A stretch of DNA of 42,687 nucleotides. Origin: Strigomonas culicis. Taxonomy: Eukaryota; Euglenozoa; Kinetoplastea; Trypanosomatida; Trypanosomatidae. Below the pieces are notes generated by a model. It was not told the origin of the DNA and searched no databases. It saw only the letters and a program-made list of their open reading frames with translations. The stretch lies in assembly GCA_000482145.1 (NCBI GenBank), contig AUXH01000093.1, positions 1 through 42,687 of the forward strand. Reading direction: 5' to 3'. Of the stretch, positions 9,201 through 19,700 are shown piece by piece. Positions within the stretch are counted from its first letter, which is position 1. Every line of letters begins with the position of its first letter. A program made the position numbers and the translations under genes.

Positions 9201-10771
9201 TGCTGAAACGTTGCGAGTAGGGCACTTTCCGCCGTATCCAGGCTCAGGCACGCCGATTGCGGGGAGGTCACCAACGCGGTCAGCACCTTCAGAAGCGTGT
9301 GATAGGAAAAGGACACACCATCCGGCAAGGGGGGCGAAGCCGCCAAGACGGCGGAAGAGACGCTGGTGCTGCGACTGTGGTGCGTTAGAGACGCTGAAGC
9401 GCTGCTGCCGCTGCCACTCGCACTACTGGGTGCGCCTACGTATGAATTAAGCGCCAACAGTAAACGCGTCACAATGTAGCCGCGCGTATAGGTAAAAAAG
9501 GCATTTCGTTCACTATCAGAGAGTGTTAACTTAAACGTCCGATATGCAATCTTGCCGCGGAAAGCGCGCGCCTCAGGTGGGATCTCCACAAACGGGGAGG
9601 AAGACTCACTCTTTCGGCCAACGTAGATGCTCAAGACACCATCACTCTCAAATTCATCACCAATGCTCCCTACGTAGCCATCACTGCTGTTGTAGAAACG
9701 TACGCCGCAGCTCGAGGTGGTGTTGATGTAAATGGCGTACACCTGGTGCGCCTTCATGCAAAGGTACAACTGGCCTGGACTGTACAGCTGCTTGTCTGCT
9801 AAGCTCATCTCCTTTACAAGGACTTCCTGCCACTGTATCGGTTCCTTCTCGACATCCGTCATACCCCCTTCGCGCCAAAACACGCGTACCGTCACGCGCT
9901 CGGCCGTTGTTTGTGAAACACAAAACACCTCTTCTAGCGTGATGTCTTCTTTACTGCGTAGCTCAAACATGATGCCGTTATAAGACGCTGAGTTGTTTTG
10001 ACTTAAGAAGGTACCCGTCATCATGATATGGCTTTCCCCCGATAACGCAAGTGCGTCCACCTCTGCGAACAATTCACCGCAGAATCCTCGGACCTCCATC
10101 AAAGCGTTGCGGTAGCAACAGCTGGCATCTGTTGGTGCCTCTATGGTCACACTCGTGACGCCGTCCTCACCGCCCATCACTCTAGCCATGATCACAAACA
10201 CGTAGGTGCCCTTGGAAAGAGAGAGCGAATCGCCCTTCACATCCATGAACACATCCGGTCCGTCAATAACAAAGCGAACGTTCCACGCCCAGCTCCAGTC
10301 TAGCACGGATGCACCAGGGTCGTCTTCCTTGACACTGCAATACAAGACAGAAACCAAGCAATGCGAGAGGTTTTTAAGCGTGTCGTCTGTGAGGGACTCG
10401 AAGAGAAGAGGAACCCGTATCTTGTCCAACCGAACAGTAGCGCCCAGAACTTTGAGATGAAATCGAACGGATGAAGCAAATTCTGTTGTACGGGAGCGGC
10501 AAATCAGTTTAGACGACTCGCTGTTAAACGCAGAGAGATTGATCTCTTGTGACGGTAGCACCGTGGTGGCTGGATCTGATCCTTCAATGATTGGTGGCTT
10601 GGTTCCTTTAAGCTGCTTGTACATCATCGAGCCACAAAACCCGCGTGCCGTGATGCTGAACTCGCCAAACGCACTGCTACTGCCGCTCTTTCTGCCTAAA
10701 AACACAGTCAGCGTGCCATCACTGTCCAACTCTTGCCCCACTTCCCCTTGGCAGCCTTCTTCCTCAGAGTA
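299..10771 (-). CDS. Giant HECT E3 ubiquitin ligase, C-terminal part (after frame change)
   Basis: This frame encodes the C-terminal roughly 3,490 residues of a giant ubiquitin ligase. The HECT domain occupies about the last 370 residues of the frame (numbered from a TTG at 10858, 3,519 codons): a DAGGPYRD segment near 3190 and the active-site segment LPTSSTCF, whose Cys 3476 is encoded at 433-431. Earlier domains are two full copies of a repeat with the core YNGIMF (about 290-443 and 1683-1835), a CxxC zinc-like motif near 636, a SPRY-like unit at about 1140-1296, a degenerate protein-kinase C-lobe at about 1510-1660 (HGHVAPDN in place of HRDLKPEN), helical segments at about 2450-2700, and a SPRY-like domain at about 2770-2920 interrupted by a serine-rich insertion. 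The frame is open to 10858 but has no ATG before codon 78 and no pyrimidine tract or splice acceptor at its 5' end. It therefore probably continues the upstream frame. HECT ligases form a thioester with ubiquitin on the cysteine and pass it to substrates; the substrate is unknown. Confidence 0.9.
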   Translation of the reverse strand, partial: YSEEEGCQGEVGQELDSDGTLTVFLGRKSGSSSAFGEFSITARGFCGSMMYKQLKGTKPPIIEGSDPATTVLPSQEINLSAFNSESSKLICRSRTTEFASSVRFHLKVLGATVRLDKIRVPLLFESLTDDTLKNLSHCLVSVLYCSVKEDDPGASVLDWSWAWNVRFVIDGPDVFMDVKGDSLSLSKGTYVFVIMARVMGGEDGVTSVTIEAPTDASCCYRNALMEVRGFCGELFAEVDALALSGESHIMMTGTFLSQNNSASYNGIMFELRSKEDITLEEVFCVSQTTAERVTVRVFWREGGMTDVEKEPIQWQEVLVKEMSLADKQLYSPGQLYLCMKAHQVYAIYINTTSSCGVRFYNSSDGYVGSIGDEFESDGVLSIYVGRKSESSSPFVEIPPEARAFRGKIAYRTFKLTLSDSERNAFFTYTRGYIVTRLLLALNSYVGAPSSASGSGSSASASLTHHSRSTSVSSAVLAASPPLPDGVSFSYHTLLKVLTALVTSPQSACLSLDTAESALLATFQQKPLADLNGEPVAVPMLQSKTELSFAAFSRGDIALFVPSNDGGGLPNIVQIVRDLTETTTTVRDIATRDCFTVPLTRLLPLVFCPRCHQPFASSLQCAIAGEGVHHAASSEKERFITMISNYIQQRTGKTAALAFSAASELFEKSLSGVENDGQPVRFPLLHGPKNPGTASTESTVVHVEESSPNSWCYTVPLSILLDEHATRDKPCTVIFPFVFCALVQSFISLRLTIYSDRARIDFVSDAALRTGGDLDRISDVKEGKAERFVAQYVILRLSTVDASDRKRRNALGDGKEDDGVLYVATALSQAATRLFEGGILWSKFAVGAQGDGHDDVENTIYRRHGPKRQRGSFVMLCLSMEAAASPPPPTPLLLPRYNGWNWESGTNEAVLNAAVPCFIVQSPFESYTEPRSCTFLVTSAAKARAVFLEVHIVDAKAVPKTSRWRDKQRPFHSLERQHRTLARKPFSILTGEVVTLRFSPDGDFFIYDGEDVVRCLIDREELQSSHKDERNKIGFVAVDAEKVVAHLGTEADKTTLVPTHEHGDAQDRSMVPGEKVNYDPQWVSYDETRVQISKNKRIASCSSNVGGQAILGSPMPNSGISAFFVVIKRSNFPMGSSLGSGHFVGVAVETFVEKSPHFSAFKHYKDAVWAIQDVQDDDSMPNQLSVPPLEREDSDGTKELYCSGTKLLFILNRKLGTLSLSRNNESPRIVFNGIPEDRPICPFVRLDNTTSSATLLRFTQRAVDGHVFQMSLEKLVSSQIMTPSLVRRFPLLLVIKSFPLFALFVRQLSSGTSARLEKCWSNLVVRCRFEYRVSQVLETLVNVGTFAPKKFHCDETVVEQERIAVQPAFDAMERLLHHSDTEELVTIVMDDGAANDDDAVACFSLGAQYEVLGRVEGTYFVHLLYFTESKGTVEQTLIFIPLSAAEFSVGNVCLLPHACVAQQGRVLEPINAASACAVIVDGFYNDTLRSFGHLDSQPQKPHKREMTTADCRKVASTVIYGLEHWHLHDFVHGHVAPDNLLLLVKDGRIASCVLWNGFFLSRDSAFASPDLVERGERSIEGDLWGCCKLLRIAVPHFAQMEPRAEDFLRALESSTAELTLTQALRDTNLFLDISDGGVDGPSLTLKTGSRLRGGSGSYNGIMFDVIAKNNAVRITKVSFVPDITTTALVSLYARDGSFLGCEEDKTRWKKVSEMEMHFYDNTEVVVDSFNPIAVAAGSRTGIFLHTTSGSGVLFFSKSEGVRADMGQVEDSNNDIGITVGKKSESAQPFSAIQNQSRLLKGSITYTLVKQSSGPRSSLIYTSEDLLCSIRKRHQPLGLKPVFVERRGGGFLLQTHDAFSLVLLEQDQMEWVPNLMVHNMVRCEEEGIINVSGGRCGSNSGGIRYTLRELEGTLCEWRRRYTTRRYLFCQHPRLLVWRRLHFHLVTRSAAEDSVSAAAGVDTESTSPPVCRYRHLSDPLRETCVVSLCMQRKNRIARVYVVDEHESVEAKSPWDADADAVDKSSSFARELFTAHAFFGFDFEKRCVFFSNGSNNSSGSTTCIKRIDRPSLCLRIAVEFAGAGVSNELEVVAHCSIRASQNVAAIDENATMVRLDTNKGCIISGDVGSDGSSGESRRVAGEAAAATTTCTASRTTTEMTAHLQRRELFLTTVGRTAVQAITSECSTNSAGSILLKCGPLHHGHASSSFIKVVGLDNEVYSTVDLTRGHARDEGALVQSLDLSNRPPFLLLEHLSTSTYCRLSHLTFFCLSSTLSIGDSSVVQTLHNPDGFAKCGVSSPRLTAKEIHSVLIKVCCPTQHLVALAIESISSAAAGSDVFFELPFAPHFPTLQDDLGGHGNQLQNVLLQLHIDLEGNLVCMTSSSGSVTTVSTPKNAAAEMHLVFLFQAPGSTVEVLEWKTTSSRPGDALTVPVVAKVMETLGESSPSCVSTSLPVPIGDLRRHSPLSENSSVPIDSNIPPTKQMGVLIVSYARLLLEKALLSQHTAREDTKGKLHYLLSFTSLRRGEYIQPILESEWRRSSLLLLAQSCTYLLWPLSLQKESGVDTSLYVLSNFLSDAKCTLFDNPFGTSLLLTLLHIATVHSRKTRHMALECVQQMLSRQGIPLPPQELLLAYMHPIIQMISGLCKRGNMSCAVVQIGVTLIADVVKRYDTGTEARAKPSEGGKGAGTVGVSVRSGIPFPIVVCARVVIEAITSKPPKPLPAALIVHQKNLHHIQCDVTTFPATANTCVPCRGIFYEEHRDEDGVKSFEVEITSSRKGVVKVGWCLRDEHNQVVSGGDQQASPVSGSVPAPSSSSSSTTAAASGTSAANLSSSSSSPEPSCGYHIHPITGKIFVCVNGKVEADPLNVKARAGDRIIVKCIYKLKKINVTLLRGNVKELSTNFKAMHNAIDLPFFWAENKSDVILHTKSLSCTSLLLNTPRMYRHMRERPEEVDLLKPQSYEFYCELNNFVTEKLSPETRKWLEDVASVTDDVFRSSRGPSSPCSPSSPENDHSRRRRTCISSHEVIEYPHVASLFGAGALDDKVDLLPLGSYCYRLKLFDSLTISFSPLINLHRKSELFSIFRVLKNVCSKETEERIQEEVMRPFQHRAGRKAHVTLHTMQARPSATLGPYPTLMRSIFGQLYLQLHRSTNDTFHASPIFTVKLAGFGSTDAGGPYRDVLSQLASEIMTPHPGKAFQLNPLFMQMGNEEDSAVVMPNVKMLESSQTPLMLEFFGKLLASFFVTNDLLAVEFPPLFWKLLLGEHCSKADICALDTRLLTDLDPMHLLERSAEEMEERFPGIGETWSTIVAENPHLSFGGVHFPPATAEGAELLIARVLETEVGRFRDVVSYIHSGFDQVVPLYTLQAFRWQKVELLICGSRRLSFEAFRSECDIQLPSDDCAMFLSVLETMTDEDRTLLLRFITGQSRLPLKSRIKVQHSGNKNTLPTSSTCFFTLRLPSYSSDQKMKERLLYASRQCKAIDADGLARENLLFDS

Positions 10772-10775
10772 AAAA
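10764..10775 (-). other. Frame change joining the two halves of the giant ligase
   Basis: The upstream frame reads through GGC TTT TTA CTC and stops at TGA (10766-10764). The repeat consensus from the other copies (GVxFY or GVxFF, then S) is restored if one T of the TTTTT run at 10771-10775 is skipped, which moves into the downstream frame at TAC TCT. The other repeat copies thus place the shift within a few bases. Whether it is a sequence error, a real deleterious indel or a +1 recoding site cannot be told here. Confidence 0.8.
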
Positions 10776-13700
10776 GCCAACGCCGCAGTTGTGCGAGGTG
10801 TTGATGTACAGTGAGAACACGCCTGAATCAATGTGCACGCCGGGAAAGCACACAACAAACTGCACGTCTACCTGCATTTCCACGAGACCGGAGAAGAGTG
10901 GCGTCCAGGAGCGGCTGTCCCGCTCAAACTTCTGGTGAGTCCCCTTTTTAAAAAAAACGTCAACCTGATGCCGTCCACTGGCTCGTGACAAGACGGACAA
11001 TCCTACCAAGTCAATTGGCGCATTGGACTTTGCGTCAAACATGATTCCATTATATGATCCATTGATGTGAAGCTGATACTTGTTTTTGCCAACCTCGAAA
11101 ACGTTCGTGATGGAGCTCGTCGGCGGAACGACCAGCGGATACAGTGACCGTGTCGTGATGTCGGAGCTTTCATTATCGAGAATAAAGCACTGCTCAAACT
11201 TTAACGGCGTCACGATGCGCTCGTCGTCCTCTTCGCAGACATTGATGGTCGACCCGATCACCGTGGCTATGACACCTCGCTTCAATGGCTGAAAGCCCAC
11301 TGTTTTGAATGCCGCTTTGGTTGACTCCTTAAGTGCTGACGGAGACATGGAGGATGCCGCGAGCGCACAGCACCGCACGTCTCTCCGCCGAATAGTGTAA
11401 AAGAGAGACTCCCAGTTGGAGGATGCAGATTCAACCGTGGCTATGTCGTGACCATGCACCTTGACAATGCGACCCAGATGGGACTTGCCGTAGACCGGCG
11501 GCACAAAGCTCACGGTCATGCCGACGACTGGAAAGTGCACCATGAAGCGAAAGCGTCCATTCTTCTCCCCCTCACGAAGCCTACTCTTCGCTTTTAGAAT
11601 ACCTTGAACAAAAAAGAAGAGTTCATTGTTGTTTCGAATGAAGCTAATCGTATCACCCATTCGAAACAGCACTTGTTCTTCCTCTTTTGTGATTGAATCT
11701 GCAAATTCCCAACGGGACTTCGAAAAACAGTTCGTCCGCTCCAGTGTGTCCATCACGACAACAGGATTACCAAAGACGTCCTTACTGTCACCGGAGCCGC
11801 TCTCGGGCACGACACCAATCGCTGTAGGCACAAAGCTCGGCTCCGACGTCTCGCTCGACGAAATCAGTCCCGTGTGTGAAGTGATCCGACACTTCTCTCG
11901 CGAGTATACAACGAGGCGCAAGTTCTCATCGTCGTCGGAAGGTGCTGTGCAAGACAGCACAAACGGCCTATAGAAAAGACCACCGGTGGAGGAGCTAATC
12001 ATGACCGTGCATTGTAAGCCATCCACAAGCACGAACAAGCGTCCCTTCGACGCTACCTTCTCTTTGGAATCGCACCACGTTCCCCATAGATTGCTTGCGG
12101 GCAACTTCTCAATGTCCGTTCGCGTGATGGCACGTACCGCCTCCAACGGTAGATTAGACACGCCCACAAACACACCGGAAAAGTTAGACGTCTCTGAAAT
12201 CTCAAGTGAAAAGAATACCTTGGTTGATCGCGGAATCAGGGAGCAGCTCACCGATATGGAGTCAGCGGGAACGAGACACGTTGTCTGCACCCGCATGCCC
12301 ACGCGCCACGTTGGTGTGAACGGAAGGAGACCACTAAAAGGGCATCCAGCAAGGCCGGCGATATGGCCAAGAACCACATCGATTCGCGAAGAGCCACAAA
12401 CAGGCATGGGTTCTGTTACAGCAATGCACTCTTCACTCGTCGAGACGCAAGATGGTCCGACCATCTCCGCGTTTACACTCTTCTCCTTTGACCACGCTAA
12501 CGATACGTTCTCTTCAAACTCCACGTAATTGCCCATCTCTAACTTTTTGGGTGACCGGCGCGACACCATATACCGTGGAACTTCAATCAAGTGGCTTGCC
12601 GTCTTGCCCAAGTAGAAGAGTTCCTTCGGGTATTGCCACGAGTTGAAACAATTCTTGCATAAAGCCACATTATTATCGCCACCGAACCACGGAGGTGTCA
12701 AGAAGCAGTTACAGGTAGAACAGTGTGCCGCGTCACGCATTGGGGTCGCAAAGTGGCTTGCCGGAAATGTGTTTCGGGCCGGGAAGGTGAAACCATCGCT
12801 AAAGGAAAACGTGACGACCGTGTCTACGCCGCACACGACAAACGGGCGCAGCAGACAATCTTCCGGAACACCGTCAAAGAGAACACCGAATTCGGTCAGG
12901 TAACCGTTGCGTATCCGCGAGAAGGAAAGCGTTCCTTCATTTCGGCTGCCATGGATGCGCAGAATGTCACGTGAGCGGAACAGTGTAGTGTCCCCACTGA
13001 AGATCATGGTAGGCTCCAGCGTACAGTTCACGCTGTTGGTCTTGGTCGAATCCAGAGAGCACAAGGGCCACGCATCCTCCCACGCCGCGACATCCTCGAC
13101 CTGGTCGGGCTCACGTGTCGTGGAGGTGGTCACACCCACATATATGCACGTAGCCTCCGGATTCACGGAGTAAGAAGTCAGACTCACGGAGAAATTAAAA
13201 CTCTCTTGCAAAATGGGTGCACAGCGAATCACAGAGCAGTGGGGCCCTGTTGTCACCGCTGTTGAGGGGTTCGGAATGTACAAGCCAGCGGAGGAGTGGA
13301 ACCGCTCCACTACGTTGGGAGTGATATCAAATAGACACTCACAACTGCTTTGCCGGAAGGTGAACGTATCGGTCATCTCGAATGGGTTCGGCTCAGATTT
13401 GACCAAAGTCTTCCGATTCGCATAGGATTCCTGTAGAATGGTAATCATGTCCAGCGTGCTCACTTCTGCAATAGACTGCTCGAAGGCCTTCTCAATCTCA
13501 ACTCGACTCTCCTGTTCCTCACACAGAAGTGGTGCCACAATCATGGCCTCCGACAGACACGTTTGCAGCTCCTTCAGTAACAACACTGCACATCGGTTCG
13601 ATTCTGTGCCTCCTGCCGCAAAGAGTGCCGTCTGTACAAAAGAAGGCTTCAGGCTATCATGCGACACCGCAAATAAGGTCTTACTGTCATCCGTGGCAAG

Positions 13701-16700
13701 GTGTACAATCGCTCTTCTGCTGACGTTGGCAACCGCATACACAACCACGAGCCCATACGTGTCATGTTCGCACAGAAAAAAGCTGCGCTCACCGCCGAGG
13801 AGCGCCAATGCGATGGAACAGCATTGAACGTCACGGTCAAGGACATGCAAACAACGCTGTACAAATTGAGACACCGCCGAGGTGTAGTACGCGGTGGTAT
13901 GGAGCTGCTGAAGAGTGTAAACTGCCATGCTGCGTCGAAGATAGGCAGACCAACACTCGAGCGAGTTTTTGACCGCTTGTGGTGGTGGGACCAGCTCGCA
14001 TGATGCGTCGTCGTTGAACATGTAGACGATGGGATACAAGTTATCGACACGTTGAATGTTGGCAAAGGCAAGTCCAATAAGCGACATATTCTCGCGATAG
14101 TACGTAATTTCACCTGCATCGGCGTTCCACTCAATCCAGACAATTTCATCATTGCCATAGATGCGTCTGTGCTCATTCCGCGGGATGCTGTAACGGCGCA
14201 GAAGCAAATGAGGGACCTGGTCCTGATCATCCGTATCCTGTAGAATGTAAACGTCAGATCGACCAATAAGACTCGCCATGCTTGAAATCGGCGGATGCCC
14301 GTGACTCAGGCCAATGTAGTAGCACCCACCGAGCGGTGCCCCTACACCTTGGCCGCGCTGCTGGCGACGGCGTAGACGAAACCCAATGACATGCGTCCCG
14401 CACGCAGGAAGAGGGGAGGCCGCATAAAAGGTGCCCTTGCCGGCGACCAAATTAGTATTGCCGCTCCACTTTGGTAACGGTAGCGGGGCATTGGACGCAT
14501 CTGTTGTGCTCAGGCGCGCCAAGTCAACGAGACACTGTACCGTCTCCTCGGGGTGGATGAACTGCTGTGCCTGTTCCATGCACTCGCTCAAAAAAACTGA
14601 GTGTGCCTTCTCACACAGTGTCATCAAGCAGCGCGCTGCCAGAAGCTTCGTCTTCTTATCTCGTGCGCGAGAAAGGCACAAAGCACAAAGTTCATACACA
14701 TGTAGGCACGCCTGTCGCGTGATAATCGCCAAGGAAAAGAAATCCAGTAGGCACGTCAAGAGATGAAACAGACGACCCAGTATGAGGAAGAGCTGCTCCC
14801 GGTGTGTGTCTGCGTGCTCTTCTTCGGATCCCGTCAAGGTAGCACACTGCTCGACGAGAGTAAGAATCTGACCCTTCAGAAACAGCGCTGCCGCCTCCAC
14901 TATGGTGCTTGCGCACTCCCTGTCACCGTGCGGAGCGTCGCCCTCACTGTTGGCGAGCAAACTATGGCACGATGCAATTAAGTAATTAGTGGTGAGAAGA
15001 ACTGAGTCACATACTGCTGAACACGTTACAGACTTACAACGAGACAAACCGTGCACACGCGATAAATCAAACTTGAAAGGTTGCTCGGTACCAAAGTTGA
15101 CGATCAGCTTCAGCAGCGTCCCAGAGGCATGTGCTTCCACAAAAGGTATAAAGACACGGAAGCTCGCAGGAAAAGCAACGCCTAGAAATTCGCCGTTGTG
15201 AGTGAAGAATACACTGTTATCTGGGGCAAACACTCCACAGCCCAGTGTGTCGCCCACTCGCCACCGCTCAGAAAAACGGATGCTCTTCACTGATTGATCC
15301 TTGTAACTAACATTGCCATCCGATCCAAACACGATCGAGTCCGGTGGAAGGGTCTCGGTAGACGCAACAGGGGCGCCACTCAATCCAATCGCAAGCTGTG
15401 GCACATCTGACAGTGATAGGTCAACGGTCACCTCAAAATAGAGAACATCCGGTAACTCACTCACCACGCACGGCAACCCGTAATTCGCATATGCATCGGA
15501 GTCTTCAAATCGTGATCGTATTTTGCAGTCTCCCACCAGCGGTTTCCAGCTATTTCGCGCCGTGCACACGACACTCGCATTCTCCACGTGAAGGGCTTGT
15601 ACCTCGCCAGAAATAATATTGACACCCTCCTCAGTTACCTGCAGGAGTGAGTTAGGAACGACCAAGCATCGGTGGAACAAGTCAAACAAGCCCTTGCTCT
15701 CCCAGTAGGCCGTTGTTGACTGGTCACCACTCAGCGTCATATCATTCAGCTTTCCTGTCAGCGCGGTCAGCATGGCGCCGCTCAAAAATTCAAAAATTTC
15801 AGATGGTCGTAGCAGCTGCAAATCTAGTACGGTCCACGTGCGACACAAAACGGCGCACGTCGCGATCACTTGCCCACGCACCAGCTCAAAGTCTGTTCTG
15901 AATGACTTCATCAGTTCCTTTAGTACTTCATGAATGAACAAACCCCACGATTTTTGAAGTTTAACTTCACACACTAAACCACACCCCTGCAGTCGCTTCG
16001 AAAACAATGGAGATGACAACGGTGATGAAGATGCTTCCGCTCTTGTGCTGCTTGATTCTTCCTTTCCTTCGCTGATCTTCAAACGCACCACCGTATTTAA
16101 CAAGAGTGTAAAAAGGCCATCCGATTTATCTTTGGACGGTGTCTGAAGTATTTCACGAAACAGATCAAGTACAATCGCCTCTAGTACAGCCTGTTGTGTG
16201 CGGCATACGAGCAGGTTAGAGAAGACACTGAGGTCGTCCGCTTCTCCTTGCTCAAGTAAAAACACGAGTACCTCATTGGGCAATAATTCAGTGTCCGGTT
16301 TCGGTGTATGGCCAAACGCGTGCACAGAGGCATTCAGCACTTGGCGCGACGTCGACGCGGCAGCTATACGTCGGCTCGCGACGTCCTTCACCTCCGGCCG
16401 CATGCTGTACCCAACTCGGCTTTCCACCGATAGTTCTCCACGTGAAAACCCTTTGGAGATGTTGGCGTTGTTGTTGTTGTTGTTGCTCGAATGCGTCGTA
16501 AAATCCACTGGCCCCTCCACTATCATGGTATCCTGTAGCAGTTTCTCGGAGAAGAAGCGCGGCAGAACAAGACGCAGGAGAAACCTTGCTCGTTCGATAA
16601 TAGATTGCTCCTTTCCTTGTTGTAGCGCCTCCAACAACAGAAAGCTCTTTTTTTTTAACCACGACATGGCCTTCGCGAGCGCATCACACACCAGTTTTGT

Positions 16701-19700
16701 ATCCGATGAGTGAACGGTAAACCACGCGATCACACAACTGCACCACCGAAAAGCATCCATGAGCTTTGACTTGTACGGCGGCTTCAAAGCCTCAAATGTG
16801 TTGCTCCACACATCGCTTAAGATGCCTTCCCGTCCTTCCGCCAAGTTGAGTAGCATCGCCTGAACTTCTTTGGCGTAGTCCAGTGCTTTAGCGCTGTGGC
16901 TCATCTTCAGTGTCTTCACTCTTTTCAAAACATCATCGAACAGGCCGCCCGCGAAGAGGCACGGGTGTGCACATTTCTGACCAGACTCATTCTTTCGCAG
17001 TCGCTGCAAGGCACCCTCCGATGTGCTAATTGTAACCTGCCCAAAGGCGCTGCACAAGTCACTGATCCAAAGGCTCTTGTCCGCGACCACATTCACAATC
17101 GCATGAATCGTAAACGAAATCGGCTTGGTGGTGGTCGCTTCCTTCCCACTTAGTGCAATAGACAAAAGACCACCAGCGCCAAACTGGACCCGCCCTGGTG
17201 AAACCAATTCACTCGAGCGGCGAAGGGTAACGGAGTCGATGACAGAAATGGTCACAGACGGTAGTTCGCCGCCGCCTGAGGTCGAATCAGAACTATCCAC
17301 GGCAACCTCGACGACAATACTCTGTGCATGGCTGAGTGACAGTGAAGCGGTGTACGGCAGTGGTGTCTCCGCTGCTACGGTGAAACTGTGAATCTCCGTA
17401 AAGTGTTGCGGGGGATACTTTTTGACGGCGAGCGAGTAGGGTACAAGTAGTTGTCGAGTGCTGTGCAACACATTCAATGCATCTGCCGCTATGGAGGGCT
17501 CCCATTCCATGTCGTACAGATAGTGTATGACTGGAAAAATAACCGTTCCCATCGCTGTTTGCCTGAGTCGGTTCGTGTTGCTTTTTCGTTCCTCGGAGGT
17601 CATAAAAACTTCCTCATATGTTCTAAGAATGTTCTTGCACAAGGAACAAACCAAGGCAACAGAGACGAGATGCCACTCAATGAAATATGTTTGAGAAAGC
17701 ATACCCAACAACGCCGAGAGCATCGAAGGGGCGCAGTCAAAATCCAACTTTTCTCCTAACAGCATTGCCCTTGCATTCACTTCGCATTCCTTCTTGAGAC
17801 GGTCGAGGAACTTCATCAGCGGTTTTTTAAGCTTCTTTTTGATAACGGACATCACCAGTTCTGGAACGCTCCGCGGCTCCAGCAAAGGCTTGATCTCACA
17901 GAGGTTCGTGGAGTCGCAAATAAGCTGTAGCTGGTACTCGTGGCTAACGCACTCCGCCAGCATAAAGCTGTGCAAGTGCCTAAAAATGCTCACCGCTTCA
18001 CCCATAAACGTGTAAGAGGATTGGTCGACCGTTTGCAAAAAATCAAATATTTCAACGGCGGAGGAAATGACCTTCTGCGGGCAGTGCCGCTCCATCAAGG
18101 TTGTTTCTTTTATTAAAAGTCTGCCACAAATGCACAGAAGCAACTCGTCTGTCACCTTCACTGTGTTCAACCGGATCCGCTCCATCAGTTCGGTACAGAT
18201 GCAGAGCACTCGCCCTACGGTTTGGAGGCAGTATTGCGACAAGCACGTGAAGGAGAGCAGCAGATGACTGGAATGATAGATGCTGTTCTCAAGAAGAAGT
18301 CGCGCGTTGACTTGCAACATGAGGTACTTTTCAAAGTCCAAAGACAAGATACTGCCTTCGCTACGTGGAAGAGCATCCACAAAGCGCTTGTGAAACCGCT
18401 CGTTCTCGATAATGGACGGCACCGAATTCAACACGTCTGATGGTGGGCTGTTTGTTGGTATAATGCGCAGTCCGCAAGCTTCTTGCATCGCCAAAAAAAG
18501 CTTGCCCGTCTTTGGCACATAATAACAGCAGTCGGAAGGGCGCAGCTTGGTGTCTGTTTGCTCGATGATGTGTCCGTCCATGTCGATCCAAGTCGCCAAT
18601 TCATCCTCAATTACGGCTATCTCTATGTTGTTGGTGACGCAGTAGTACCGCCCAGATGGTTTCCAAGCCACAGAACTTTGTTTCGATGGTGATGCAACCG
18701 GTGGTGAAGACGGCGGATTCCGCCATTGCATTGACTTAAACTTCCAGATCACCTTGCCGCTGGTATCGTGCAGGCATCCACCCACACCTTCGCTCATGTT
18801 GAAGGAAAACAAGGAGAACTGGGCCAGCACGCTCCTCTCACCGCCGGTGCCCCGCATCTCACTTACATCCAGCGCCTTTGTCCACACGTCGAGTGACGAA
18901 ATATAACCGTAAAACATGCCACTCGCCAGGTGTGGGACGACGAGCTGGGAAGAGGGACGAAACAAAACACCACTCTTACCCTTCGTGTGGCACAAGGCTC
19001 CATTTCGATATATTGTCCACGAAGCGATTTCGTTCACGAATTGGAGAGTGGCGCTCCACTGTACCCACTCCAGTTTCACGGGCTCCTCCACCTCGGCGAA
19101 GGTATCTGTTCCATTTTCAAAAAGAATGCGAAGAGTGGCTTTATTGGGATTTAGGAAGACGCTCACATTAACAACGTGCTTTTCTTCGGATACAAGGGTG
19201 AGCAATTTCATTTCAGTGTGCGTCGCGGGAGGCATCGGCAGGAGGCAGAACTGGACACTAAACGACTCACACTTACGCCGCACCGAGAGGGACAAAGGAT
19301 CCATCACTCCAGACTGGTAGTCCCCACTGAAATACGGCCGTGCAGGAGAACCGAATCGCACATGTGGCTTGACAAACCGATGTATCCCGGTGTATACATA
19401 AAAAGCATCGCGCTCCGTTTCATCGTAAGGACAGGCCCAGGTTTCTACTTTATGCAGGGAAAGAGTATTCAAGTAATCCACACCCCCGGTGGTAATCACC
19501 GCTATACGCTCACCTTCGTCGTAGACACCCATACACTTGGTAACGTTGTAGAACTGATTGCTCTCCACGAGTTCGTATGGTGCACGAAGGGAGAAGCGGA
19601 AGACGCCCTTCTCACAAACCACTACCACGGTCGGAGTGGAGTCTTGAAATTGGACACACAAGCCCAAGACAGTAGACACGGACAAGGCCTCAAAGGGCTG

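Noticed and set aside
10764..10766. TGA read as tryptophan (altered code) at the end of the first giant frame
   Set aside because: Reading through this TGA would not restore the repeat; only a frame change does, and TGA is used as a normal stop elsewhere, for example at 299-301 and 35091-35093.
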